Source: Octadecabacter sp. B2R22 (GTDB taxonomy: Bacteria > Pseudomonadota > Alphaproteobacteria > Rhodobacterales > Rhodobacteraceae). From it: a stretch of 64,000 nt of DNA. The notes under the pieces were generated by a model. That model did not search any database. It was not told where the DNA came from and was given only the letters and a program-made list of their open reading frames with translations. A program made the translations under genes and the position numbers. Below, one piece after another: positions 43,413 through 52,157 of the stretch; position 1 is the stretch's first letter, and every line of letters starts with the position of its first letter. The stretch is from the NCBI RefSeq assembly GCF_018861045.1, contig NZ_JAHKQJ010000002.1:372001-436000 (forward strand), read 5' to 3'.

Positions 43413-44717
43413 TTACGTCCTTAAGTCTAAACGGCGTGTCATGTCGGTTTGTAGGTGTTTGTGCGGGTCGGCTTTGGCCGTTACTGCCGCCCATTTGGGG
43501 TGGTCGGCATACATCGATTTGATCGCTACGCCCGTGCTAAGCGCATCTTTGGCAAGGTAGATGCGGCCATTGGCCTTCAATGCGAGGGTTTCGAGCTTGG
43601 CAATCAGGTCTCGTGCAGCGGGGCGGTTCGGGAAATCAATTGCCAGCGTGTAGCCTTCCATCGGGAAGGACATGTAGCCTGCGCTTTCGCCATTCAGCCC
43701 TGCGCCCATGCGTTTGAGCACTGCGAGAGGGGAGGCGAGGCCAGAGCCCGCGACCATTTCCATCATTTGACGGAGCACGCCGTACTGATCCAACGGTACA
43801 ACACACTGGAACTGATGAAACCCGCGTTTGCCATAAAGCTTGTTCCAATTGTGGATTTTATCAAGCGGGAAGAAGAAGTCGTTGATTGGGCGCACAACCG
43901 TCCGGCCTGATTTTGGCACGCGGCGGTAATAGAGCGCATTGAAGGCCCGCACGATGGGGCTGCTGAGGGCCAGATGTGGGGCGTTGAACGGGATCTTCTT
44001 TGATCTACGCGCTTTGGGTTTTAGCCCGCGACAGATTTCACCTTCTTCAACGATACCACGTCCGAGCCTATCCCCCGTCGCGGTCGCGTCTATCCAACCG
44101 ACAGTATAGGGCGCATCAGACCCATCCAGCAGGGCGATATGGTGGTCCCAATCTGTGGCGCGTTGTTCGCTGACCAACATCATGTCCCCACGAGCCTGAG
44201 ACAGCTGCAACGTTGCCTGAACGATAATGCCTGTTTGGCCAAGACCGCCACAGGTGGCTTTCCAAATGCCGCCGGATTTCGGCGTGATCGTTCTGGTCTT
44301 TTCGCCTTGGATCAACGTGATCGAGGTCACATGCTGGCAAAAGCTGCCAACATGGTGGTGGTTCTTGCCGTGAACATCCATGGAAATCGCACCGCCAACA
44401 GTGGCAAACCCGGTCCCCGGAAGCACAGTGGGCAGCCACCCTTGGGGCGCAAGCACGCGGGTAAGTTCGCCCAATGTTATTCCAGCTTCGACAGTCAAAA
44501 GGCCTGCGCTGCGATCAAATGCGATGATCCGATCAAGCTGCGTTAACTCTTGTACTGTACCGCCGGTATTCAAGGCGGCGTCGCCATAGCTGCGGCGATT
44601 GCCGATTGCGGGGGCGTTGATGTCTATTTCTGATTGAGTGTTTGGCCGCACAAGGCGACCATTCGCGCGCAAGGCGCGGCCCCAGCCGGCGTATTCAGTT
44701 GTCTTTTGATCGGTCAT
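43413..44717 (-). CDS. DprE1-like FAD-dependent oxidase
   Basis: This is a 434-residue flavoprotein with a PCMH FAD domain and an ALO-type C-terminal domain. Signatures shared with mycobacterial DprE1 (decaprenyl-phospho-ribose 2'-oxidase) are GNRRSYGDAALNTGG, LPGTGFATVGGAISMDVHGK, NHHHVGSF, VVLPGTG and the final DMTRRLDL. The segment MSFPMEGYTLAIDFPNRP aligns with the region holding Cys387 of the mycobacterial enzyme, and Ala replaces that Cys. The frame opens at 44789; ATG 44717 overlaps the flippase-like gene stop (ATGA). It is coupled with the DprE2-like gene. Confidence 0.88.
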   Translation of the reverse strand: MTDQKTTEYAGWGRALRANGRLVRPNTQSEIDINAPAIGNRRSYGDAALNTGGTVQELTQLDRIIAFDRSAGLLTVEAGITLGELTRVLAPQGWLPTVLPGTGFATVGGAISMDVHGKNHHHVGSFCQHVTSITLIQGEKTRTITPKSGGIWKATCGGLGQTGIIVQATLQLSQARGDMMLVSEQRATDWDHHIALLDGSDAPYTVGWIDATATGDRLGRGIVEEGEICRGLKPKARRSKKIPFNAPHLALSSPIVRAFNALYYRRVPKSGRTVVRPINDFFFPLDKIHNWNKLYGKRGFHQFQCVVPLDQYGVLRQMMEMVAGSGLASPLAVLKRMGAGLNGESAGYMSFPMEGYTLAIDFPNRPAARDLIAKLETLALKANGRIYLAKDALSTGVAIKSMYADHPKWAAVTAKADPHKHLQTDMTRRLDLRT

Positions 44718-45721
44718 TCGGTTTCGGCCTTTGCAGACAGACGCTCGGCGATTGGAAAGACCGCCAGCCCAATCAGGATGGCGAACCACAGTGTTGTCAG
44801 GCGAATGACCGCCGTTGCGGGGATGGAAGTTTCCAGTGGCACGCCTTCGAGGGACAACAGGGCGACCATAGCCGCCTCAGCCCCGCCGACGCCGCCCGGT
44901 GCACCCGTTAGGCCCCCAGCGAGGGTCGAAAACGTGAAAATGGCGATGGCTTTGGCGAGGCCAATATCAGCCCCCATCCACATCAGTAGGATGTGAAACG
45001 CGTAACCTTCCGCGATCCAACCGATCAACCCAAGCGTAAGGGCTGTGGCCATAATCGGGCCGCTGGAGAACACGTTAAGGGACCTTGCGGCCATACGAAC
45101 GCGGGCCAATAGACGGGGGAACCGCCCAATGGTGCGGTAAAGATAGGTGACACAACCCGCCAGCAATTTTGGGCGGGTTGCAACAAAGGCGGCGATCAAG
45201 GCGAGGGCTGCCACAGGCAAGGCCATCGCGATGCCGCCTGCCGACAGGGCGATGCAGCCTGCAAGGATCAAACCCATCGCGGCAAGGTCGGAGGCGCGAT
45301 CCATCAACACCAGTGGGGCTGTGCGCTCAACGGCCCAACCGGTTTCACGGCGCAGCCAACGCATTCGGATGAGTTCGCCGACCCGACCAGGAGTCACGGA
45401 CATCGCAAATCCCCCAAGGAAGTGACGTAAGTCCTGTATCAGCGTCGTCGGGAGGCCAAGGCGATTGGAAAATAAATGCCATCTCGCGCCACGAAATAGA
45501 TAGTTCACAAGGCTGAGCGCGAGGAGAATCGAGATTTGGCCAAGGGTCAATTGCATCAACTGGTGCTTGGTCTCTTCCCAACCCGTTGCAGCGGCGAGCC
45601 CAGCCAAGCCAGCAATCACAAAGGCAAACAGGGCGGCCAATAGTGCGATGTCACGCCAGCGGCGCCCCGGACCCTTACGGGCGGGCGCAGATGTCACCTG
45701 AGATGTGTTTGAACTGCTCAT
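44714..45721 (-). CDS. UPF0104/LPG-synthase-TM flippase-like membrane protein
   Basis: This is a 335-residue protein with about eight membrane helices and the conserved family features LRHFLGGFAMSVTPGRVGELIRMRWLRRETG (residues about 95-125, given here as the family's central motif) and AGGLTGAPGGVGGAEAAMVA. Members include the transmembrane part of lysylphosphatidylglycerol synthase and proteins thought to flip lipid-linked substrates. ATG 45721 is chosen because AAAGG sits six bases ahead; ATG 45727 would leave no spacing. It heads an operon with the DprE1- and DprE2-like genes, so moving the arabinosyl lipid is a reasonable but untested role. Confidence 0.8.
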   Translation of the reverse strand: MSSSNTSQVTSAPARKGPGRRWRDIALLAALFAFVIAGLAGLAAATGWEETKHQLMQLTLGQISILLALSLVNYLFRGARWHLFSNRLGLPTTLIQDLRHFLGGFAMSVTPGRVGELIRMRWLRRETGWAVERTAPLVLMDRASDLAAMGLILAGCIALSAGGIAMALPVAALALIAAFVATRPKLLAGCVTYLYRTIGRFPRLLARVRMAARSLNVFSSGPIMATALTLGLIGWIAEGYAFHILLMWMGADIGLAKAIAIFTFSTLAGGLTGAPGGVGGAEAAMVALLSLEGVPLETSIPATAVIRLTTLWFAILIGLAVFPIAERLSAKAETE

Positions 45722-45836
45722 GCTCATCCTTTCGCGATTAGCGACAGAATAGGGCGAGACTATGACTTTGTGCACGAAACGGAAACGGTTTTGCGTGGTT
45801 TTACGGTTCCTGCGCGTTTCGCAGAAGCGATCAAAG

Positions 45837-45871
45837 GAAAACGCCGGGCACATCAACGATGCGTCCGGCGT
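45837..45871 (-). terminator. Intrinsic terminator after scoB
   Basis: ACGCCGG (45841-45847) pairs with CCGGCGT (45865-45871), with an inner GCA/TGC pairing. On the minus strand the stem runs into TTTTCC. It is placed 38 bases after the scoB stop. Confidence 0.75.
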
Positions 45872-45908
45872 GAATTATTAAGTCTCAATCGGGGGTGAGC
45901 GAGGCGCC

Positions 45909-46529
45909 TTAGACGATTGTTGCCTCTGTTGCGGCGCGCAGATCGTCTTCGCTGACGCCATCGGCGCATTCAACGATCTTCAACCCACCTTCAACGACAT
46001 CCAAAACGCCAAGGTTGGTGATGATCCGATCAACAACGCCCTTACCCGTCAGCGGCAAAGTGCATTCTTTCAGCAGCTTGCTGTCGCCATGTTTGTTGGT
46101 GTGATCCATCACGACGATCACGCGGCCAACACCAGCCACCAGATCCATCGCGCCGCCCATGCCCTTCACGAGCTTGCCTGGAATCATCCAGTTGGCGAGG
46201 TCGCCTTTTTCATCGACTTCCATCGCGCCAAGGATCGCGGCTGCGATTTTGCCACCACGGATCATGCCGAAGGACTGTGCTGAGTCGAAATAGGCGGTAC
46301 GATCCATTTCGGTAATGGTCTGTTTGCCCGCATTGATGAGGTCAGGGTCTTCCTCGCCCTCAAACGGGAAGGGGCCCATGCCAAGCATGCCGTTTTCGGA
46401 CTGAAGCGTAATGTCTTTGTCGCCCACGTAATTCGCCACCAGCGTCGGGATGCCGATGCCTAGGTTTACATACCAGCCGTCTTCGAGTTCTTGCGCGGCA
46501 CGTGCCGCCATTTGGTTACGATCCCACAT
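45909..46529 (-). CDS. scoB: 3-oxoacid CoA-transferase subunit B
   Basis: This is a 206-residue beta subunit of the succinyl-CoA:acetoacetate (3-oxoacid) CoA-transferase. It carries the catalytic Glu in SENGMLGMGP (about residue 45) and the glycine-rich VNLGIGIPTLVANYV. The GMGGAMDLVAGV motif is typical. It overlaps the end of scoA by one base. With subunit A it activates acetoacetate for ketone-body or polyhydroxybutyrate degradation. Confidence 0.94.
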   Translation of the reverse strand: MWDRNQMAARAAQELEDGWYVNLGIGIPTLVANYVGDKDITLQSENGMLGMGPFPFEGEEDPDLINAGKQTITEMDRTAYFDSAQSFGMIRGGKIAAAILGAMEVDEKGDLANWMIPGKLVKGMGGAMDLVAGVGRVIVVMDHTNKHGDSKLLKECTLPLTGKGVVDRIITNLGVLDVVEGGLKIVECADGVSEDDLRAATEATIV

Positions 46530-47245
46530 TATGTTTTCTCCCGAACGGTGCGCTGTTCGATGCGCTTTTCGTGATCGCCCTGAATAATCCGGTGCACGTA
46601 GATGCCGGGCAGGTGGATGCTGTCGGGGTCAAGTGAACCCGTCGGAACGATTTCTTCAACCTCAACGACGCAGGTCTTGCCACACATGGCCGCCGGTGGG
46701 TTAAAGTTGCGGGCCGTTTTACGGAACACAAGGTTGCCAGTTTCGTCCGCTTTCCATGCCTTCACAATGGCGAGGTCGGCAAAGATACCGTTCTCCATGA
46801 TGTAAGTTTCCATGGCGCCATCAGGGCCGGTCGGGAAATCTTTGTGTTCTTTGCCATCCGCGATCACAGTGCCAACACCGGTTTTTGTATAAAAACCAGG
46901 GATGCCACAACCGCCAGAGCGCATACGTTCAGCCAAAGTGCCTTGTGGGTTGAATTCCAATTCCAGCTCTCCGGACAAATACTGACGCATGAATTCTGCG
47001 TTTTCGCCAACGTATGAGCTGATCATCTTTTTGACCTGTCGGGTCTGCAGCAAAATGCCGATCCCGAAGTCATCAACGCCCGCGTTGTTGGACGCGAATG
47101 TCAGATCCTTGGTGCCAGCGTCTTTGATCGCGTCCAGCAGCAATTCGGGAATGCCGCAGAGGCCAAAGCCCCCAGCCGCGATGAACATGCCGTCATGTAG
47201 CAACCCATCAAGGGCTGCGGCGGCGTTTGGATAGATTTTCTTCAT
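46529..47245 (-). CDS. scoA: 3-oxoacid CoA-transferase subunit A
   Basis: This is a 238-residue alpha subunit with the GGFGLCGIPELLLDAI motif near residue 20, the SNNAGVDDFGIGILL stretch and ERMRSGGCGIPGFYTKTGVG. It forms the CoA-binding half of the enzyme. It is the first gene of the scoAB pair. The start at 47245 has the weak upstream sequence AACGGGGGTTTC. The regulator is not visible here. Confidence 0.94.
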   Translation of the reverse strand: MKKIYPNAAAALDGLLHDGMFIAAGGFGLCGIPELLLDAIKDAGTKDLTFASNNAGVDDFGIGILLQTRQVKKMISSYVGENAEFMRQYLSGELELEFNPQGTLAERMRSGGCGIPGFYTKTGVGTVIADGKEHKDFPTGPDGAMETYIMENGIFADLAIVKAWKADETGNLVFRKTARNFNPPAAMCGKTCVVEVEEIVPTGSLDPDSIHLPGIYVHRIIQGDHEKRIEQRTVREKT

Positions 47246-47316
47246 GAAACCCCCGTTAAAGTTGCCCTATTGATAAGGGGCTAAACGGGGGTGTCAATGA
47301 GTGCCGCACCGCAGCG

Positions 47317-50004
47317 TTATTCGATTACATCGTCACTGGTATCAGCCGTTTTACTAGCCGCGGGCTTTTTCTTGGCCGCAGGTTTCTTTTTCGTTGCGGG
47401 TTTCTTAGCGGCCGGCTTTTTGGCTACAGCTTTCTTGGCTGGCGCCTTTTTCTTTGCCGGAGCCTTGCGCGCGACTTTCTTGCCCGCCTTAGCGGCCCTT
47501 TCTTCGATAAGCGTGACTGCTTGCGACAATGTCAAATCAGCCACTTCGATCGTATCGGGGATCGTCGCGTTGATTTTGTCCCACTTAACATAGGGGCCGT
47601 ATTTGCCATCAAATACATTGACCGGACCGCCGACGTCAGGGTGTTCGCCCAGTTCGCGCACAGGCACAGCGGCTTTGCCGCGTTGGCCACGGCTGGCGAC
47701 CTTGGCGGCCAACAGTTCAACCGCGTGGTTCATGCCGACAGTGAACACATCTTCAAGCGTTTCGAGGTTCGCATTGGTGCCCCCACGATCGGACGTGGAT
47801 TCCGCGTGTTTCAGATAGGGGCCATATCGCCCGATGTTGGCGAAAACGTTGACGCCATCTTCGGGGTGTTTGCCGATGAAGCGGGGAAGGGACAGCAGCT
47901 TGACCGCTGTCTCCAAAGTAACCTCTTCTGGCGGCCATTCTTTGGGAATGGATTGGCGGTTCGGTTTCTTGTTTTCTTCTGTGACTTCGCCGCGCTGGGC
48001 GTAAGGTCCGAAACGACCTTTGTGAATCCAGATTTTGTCGCCGTCATCTTCGCCAAGCATTTTGCCTTCTGGCGGAATGCCGGACGTGTCTTCAGCACCG
48101 GGAGGGCCGAACGCGCGGGTGTATTTGCATTCAGGGTAGTTGGAGCAGCCGATAAACGCACCGCCAGAACGGGCCGTGCGCATAGACAGACGTCCAGTCC
48201 CACAGTTCGGGCAAAGGCGCGGATCCGTGCCTTCTTCGTTTGGCGGGAAGATATGCGGCGCTAGAACTTCGTTAATTTTATCAAGTACTTCAGTGATGGA
48301 GTTGTCCATCGCTTCATCAATAGTGGTTTTGAAGTCGCCCCAGAAATCAGCGAGCACCTTTTTATAATCGGCGTCCCCAGCGGAGACGTGATCGAGATCT
48401 TCTTCAAGCGACGCTGTATAGTCGTAGCCCACGTATTTGCGGAAGTAATTGGTCAAGAATGCTGTGACCAAACGCCCTTTGTCTTCGGGAATTAGACGGT
48501 TCTTATCTTTGCGGACATACTCGCGGTCCTGAATCGTAGTTACGATCGACGCGTAGGTGGACGGGCGGCCAATACCGAGCTCTTCCATCCGTTTGACCAA
48601 AGTCGCCTCGGTGTAACGGGGCGGTGGCTGTGTGAAATGTTGTTCCGGCGTGACTGAGTTCTTGCTCAGCGCTTCGCCCTCGGCCATTTGTGGCAGCCGT
48701 TTATCATCGTCATCAACAACATCTGTGTCGACGTCATCGCGGCCTTCTTCATAGACACGCAAGAACCCGTCAAAAAGCATCACTTGACCAGTGGCGCGCA
48801 ATTCGACCTGACCATCATCGCTGCCGATATCGACGGTTGTGCGTTCCATGCGGGCCGCTGCCATTTGGCTGGATACGGTACGTTTGTAGATGAGGTCGTA
48901 AAGCTTGCGCTGATCCGGATCGGCGATCTTGGCGCTTTCGGCATCCAGCATCAGGTCAGTCGGGCGCACACATTCGTGCGCCTCTTGGGCGTTCTTGGCT
49001 TTGTTTTTGTAGATGCGCGGCTCGGCGGGGACGTATTCCTTACCGAACTTGGTGGCGATGGCGTCACGCGCTGCGGTCACAGCTTCTGGTGCCATGTCGA
49101 TGCCGTCGGTCCGCATATATGTGATCAGACCTGCTTCGTACAAACGTTGCGCGGCGTTCATTGTCATCCGTGCGCCAAAACCGAACTTACGGCTGGCTTC
49201 CTGCTGCAGCGTGGACGTCATGAACGGAGCGGACGGGTTGCGATTGGCGGGCTTTGCCTCGACCCGCTTTACGCTGAGGTCGCGGGACATAACTGCTTGT
49301 TGGGCCAATTCGGCCTGCGTTTCGTTCTCGAGGTCGAACTTTTCAAGCTTCTTACCCGCAAGAACCGTCAGGCGGGTTTCGACGTTCTGATTACGCGGTG
49401 TTTGAAGTTGGGCTTTTACAGACCAATATTCGCGGTTGTTGAACGCCTCGATTTCCATCTCGCGCTCTACGATGATCCGCAAGGTGACCGATTGCACACG
49501 GCCAGCGGATTTCGCACCGGGCAGGCGGCGCCACAACACAGGGCTAAGTTTGAACCCAACGAGGTAATCAAGTGCGCGGCGCGCGAGATAGGCATCCACC
49601 AACGGCTGATCAACGATACGCGGGTTTTTCATCGCTTCGGTTACGGCGGATTTGGTGATCGCATTGAACACCACGCGGCTGACGGGCGTGTCTTTCTTGA
49701 TGACTTTGCGTTTGCGCAGCGCCTCTTCGAGGTGCCAAGAAATCGCTTCCCCTTCGCGGTCGGGGTCGGTCGCGAGGATCAGTTCGTTGTCGTCTTTTAG
49801 GGCGTCGGCGATGGCCTTTATGTGCTTTTTACTGTCGCTGGCGACTTCCCAAAGCATGTCAAAATCGTTGTCCGGATCAACGGATCCATCCTTGGGGGGC
49901 AAGTCGCGAACGTGCCCATAGGATGCTAGGACTGTATAATCAGACCCCAAATACTTGTTGATTGTCTTAGCTTTAGCCGGAGACTCGACGACAACAACAG
50001 GCAT
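47317..50004 (-). CDS. topA: DNA topoisomerase I
   Basis: This is an 895-residue type IA topoisomerase that relaxes negative supercoils. The Toprim domain has VVVESPAKAKTINKYLG and ATDPDREGEAISWH. The active-site Tyr is in LITYMRTDGIDM. A zinc-ribbon follows (LCPNCGTGRLSMR, IGCSNYPECKY), then further degenerate C-terminal repeats (RFGPYAQRG, RYGPYLKHA, KYGPYVKWD). The tail is a Lys/Ala/Pro-rich stretch (about residues 845-890), a basic nucleic-acid-binding extension common in alphaproteobacteria. It neighbours dprA, a frequent pairing. Confidence 0.97.
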   Translation of the reverse strand: MPVVVVESPAKAKTINKYLGSDYTVLASYGHVRDLPPKDGSVDPDNDFDMLWEVASDSKKHIKAIADALKDDNELILATDPDREGEAISWHLEEALRKRKVIKKDTPVSRVVFNAITKSAVTEAMKNPRIVDQPLVDAYLARRALDYLVGFKLSPVLWRRLPGAKSAGRVQSVTLRIIVEREMEIEAFNNREYWSVKAQLQTPRNQNVETRLTVLAGKKLEKFDLENETQAELAQQAVMSRDLSVKRVEAKPANRNPSAPFMTSTLQQEASRKFGFGARMTMNAAQRLYEAGLITYMRTDGIDMAPEAVTAARDAIATKFGKEYVPAEPRIYKNKAKNAQEAHECVRPTDLMLDAESAKIADPDQRKLYDLIYKRTVSSQMAAARMERTTVDIGSDDGQVELRATGQVMLFDGFLRVYEEGRDDVDTDVVDDDDKRLPQMAEGEALSKNSVTPEQHFTQPPPRYTEATLVKRMEELGIGRPSTYASIVTTIQDREYVRKDKNRLIPEDKGRLVTAFLTNYFRKYVGYDYTASLEEDLDHVSAGDADYKKVLADFWGDFKTTIDEAMDNSITEVLDKINEVLAPHIFPPNEEGTDPRLCPNCGTGRLSMRTARSGGAFIGCSNYPECKYTRAFGPPGAEDTSGIPPEGKMLGEDDGDKIWIHKGRFGPYAQRGEVTEENKKPNRQSIPKEWPPEEVTLETAVKLLSLPRFIGKHPEDGVNVFANIGRYGPYLKHAESTSDRGGTNANLETLEDVFTVGMNHAVELLAAKVASRGQRGKAAVPVRELGEHPDVGGPVNVFDGKYGPYVKWDKINATIPDTIEVADLTLSQAVTLIEERAAKAGKKVARKAPAKKKAPAKKAVAKKPAAKKPATKKKPAAKKKPAASKTADTSDDVIE

Positions 50005-50194
50005 GGGAATCCTTTCAAAAGATACAAATCCGAACGTCGCGCAAAATGTGGGTGGGGTTGGGGGATTGTCAATGCAACATCTTGAGAATGAATTGACGTT
50101 GCGACAATTCCCCGCTGCTAAGGGCCATTTTGTTGCCTCGTTTTCTGTCTAAAACATCGGAAACTAGAGTTTTTTAGCAATGAGGTAAGAGCAA

Positions 50195-50371
50195 ATGAAC
50201 GAAGTGGTCATAGGGATATGCGTGTTTGCGGCTATTGCTGGATTTCTTTGGCTTGAACGTGCGTTCGATCGCCTCCCTGCGTCTCATTGGGTTAACCAGC
50301 TGCGCAAGAAATGGGGCCGTGATGGTTACAATACAGACGGCGATTTCGGTGACGGTGGTTGCGGCGACTAA
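50195..50371 (+). CDS. 58-residue membrane microprotein, unknown function
   Basis: The ATG at 50195 opens a 58-codon frame ending TAA 50369-50371. The product has a hydrophobic helix (EVVIGICVFAAIAGFLWL, about 3-20), an amphipathic middle (ERAFDRLPASHWVNQLRKKW) and a Gly/Asp tail ending GDGGCGD. The ribosome-binding site is GAGGTAAGAG, 6-13 bases ahead. It sits between topA and dprA, both on the other strand, and has its own upstream space. Coding is supported by the good start signal and membrane pattern, but it is short and unrecognised. Confidence 0.6.
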   Translation: MNEVVIGICVFAAIAGFLWLERAFDRLPASHWVNQLRKKWGRDGYNTDGDFGDGGCGD

Positions 50372-50377
50372 CGTAGA

Positions 50378-51532
50378 TTAGTTGGCCCGTGCTAACAGTC
50401 CGCCAGCCTGTCGCACGACTTTCCCATCCAGTTCCAAATCCATCAATATGGGGGCCACCGCTGTTGGCGCGGCATTCAGCATGCGCAGCAATTGATCTTC
50501 GGCCATCGGGTTTGGACCGAGACGAGATAGGATATCTTGGTGAAGAAGTGCCGTTTCACGCAGGTTACGTGTTGAGGGTTCAGTCTGCGGCCCGTTTTGT
50601 TGGGCGTGCTGCAGGGGCAACTCTGGCGCCGCTTCTTTTGGGTCACCCATAAATTCAAGAACATCAGACGCACCGCGCACAAGGGTCGCACCGTCGCGGA
50701 TCAGCATGTTGCAGCCAGACGCACGGGCATCAAACGGATGCCCTGGCACCGCCAAAACATCGCGCCCTTGATCAAGTGCAGTGCGGGCGGTGATCAGGCT
50801 GCCGGACTTGGCCGCGGCCTCGACGACAAGCGTTGCCATGCTCACCCCCGAGATGATTCTGTTGCGGGCGACAAAATGGCGGGCCATTGGGTGCTGGCCA
50901 ATAGGTTGATCTGAAATGCGCAGCCCGTCTTTCGCGATTCTATGGGCTAGGGCCGCGTTTTCGGCGGGGTAGATCACATCAACCCCACCTGCGACGACGG
51001 CAACGGTCCCGCTGGAAAGGGCCGCGTCATGGGCGACCGCATCGATCCCGCGTGCGAGACCGGAGACAACTGTAAATCCCGCTTCACCAAGTTCGGCGGC
51101 AAGTTTGCGGGCCATTCGCGTGCCAAGTGATGATGCGTTTCGCGCACCTACCAATGCGATCATCGGTCGAGACATCACCGCGGTCTGCCCCATCATCCAA
51201 AGCATCACAGGGGCATCATCAATTTCAGATAGGGCCGTCGGGAAGTCGGCGTCGCCTTCAAACACCAAACGTGCTTTGGCGGCGCGCCCTGCTTTCAGCT
51301 CGGCGATTGCAACGCCTTCGGGGCAGGGGCGATAGTCGGACACTCCGGCGCTATTCGCGATCTCGGGGAGTGCGGCCAAGGCGGCACCGGCACTGCCATG
51401 TTCCCGTAATAAGCGACGGTAGGTCGCTGGCCCAACTCTACGAGAGCGCAAGAGGCGGAGACGGTCAAGCCGATCGTCTTCCGTGGTGGGTGGGAGTGGG
51501 GGGTGAGTGGAAGAGGTTTCGTCTTCGGTCAT
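50378..51532 (-). CDS. dprA: DNA processing protein DprA
   Basis: This is a 384-residue protein that loads RecA onto incoming single-stranded DNA in natural transformation. It has the Rossmann-like DprA core: ALVGARNASSLGTRMA, TVVSGLARGIDAVAHDAAL, AVVAGGVDVIYPAEN, FVARNRIISGVS and VEAAAKSGSLITARTALDQG. The C-terminal winged-helix DML1-like domain is about 60 residues. The N-terminal 25 residues are acidic and low complexity. It is widely conserved even in species not known to be competent. Confidence 0.95.
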   Translation of the reverse strand: MTEDETSSTHPPLPPTTEDDRLDRLRLLRSRRVGPATYRRLLREHGSAGAALAALPEIANSAGVSDYRPCPEGVAIAELKAGRAAKARLVFEGDADFPTALSEIDDAPVMLWMMGQTAVMSRPMIALVGARNASSLGTRMARKLAAELGEAGFTVVSGLARGIDAVAHDAALSSGTVAVVAGGVDVIYPAENAALAHRIAKDGLRISDQPIGQHPMARHFVARNRIISGVSMATLVVEAAAKSGSLITARTALDQGRDVLAVPGHPFDARASGCNMLIRDGATLVRGASDVLEFMGDPKEAAPELPLQHAQQNGPQTEPSTRNLRETALLHQDILSRLGPNPMAEDQLLRMLNAAPTAVAPILMDLELDGKVVRQAGGLLARAN

Positions 51533-51668
51533 CCTGATCTCCGCCTGTTGCAGACTCAGGTGTAGGACTGCAAAGTTAACGGAAGGTTATCAAATCCCCT
51601 AGCTGTCTGATCTTTTTGATGCTTTGCCGATCAGGCCCAGAAGACGGCCCTCGCTTGGATCAGCGCAA

Positions 51669-52157
51669 TTAAGCCGAAGTGTCGCTATTGGAGCGGGGAA
51701 TGCCGATTGCTGTCGGGTGGATAAACCGTATCGAACCCCAGTACAGCAAGGCTAGAATAACACCGATGCCCATAAAGCCGATCACTTCGGGATGCAGGAT
51801 GAACCGTCCACCGTTCAGCAAAATTGTCGTCAAAAGGCCGCCCAGTGCACCGCCCAAGACGGCAACGCCCCATCCAGCATGGCCTTTTGTGGCAGCCCAA
51901 GCGCTGGCCGGGACCGCTCCTAATAGAACAATCCATGAAAAAAGCGGAGAGACCACGAGAAGGAACGCCATTGAACCGATCATCTCGGGAGGGGTGGCAC
52001 CAAGGTAAGACGCGAGCATCAGCATACCTTCTACAAGGGCCCCAATCGCGGGGGCGCCGAAGAGTATCGCGAGTGTTCCCGTTAAGACAGGCCAGTACCC
52101 GGCTTTTGCGACACCCGCAGGGGCGGTGCGCCAGAACGGGAACCGTGATGTTGTCAC
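51669..52157 (-). CDS. Small polytopic membrane protein, unknown function
   Basis: This is a 162-residue protein with about four hydrophobic helices (GYWPVLTGTLAILFGAPAIG, SMAFLLVVSPLFSWIVLLGA, GWGVAVLGGALGGLLTTILL, VIGFMGIGVILALLYWGSIR). The GTG at 52157 overlaps the tldD stop (GTGA), implying translational coupling. The frame is open further upstream, within tldD, but that part is out-of-frame tldD sequence. I do not recognise a family. Coupling to tldD is the only clue. Confidence 0.7.
   Translation of the reverse strand: MTTSRFPFWRTAPAGVAKAGYWPVLTGTLAILFGAPAIGALVEGMLMLASYLGATPPEMIGSMAFLLVVSPLFSWIVLLGAVPASAWAATKGHAGWGVAVLGGALGGLLTTILLNGGRFILHPEVIGFMGIGVILALLYWGSIRFIHPTAIGIPRSNSDTSA

Noticed and set aside
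47340-47480. Possible DNA tandem repeat
   Set aside because: It encodes the Lys/Ala/Pro-rich C-terminal tail of TopA; the repetition is at protein level and is common in this family.
48688-49800. 370-codon plus-strand frame across topA
   Set aside because: It is opposite well-supported topA motifs; its composition marks it as an antisense shadow.
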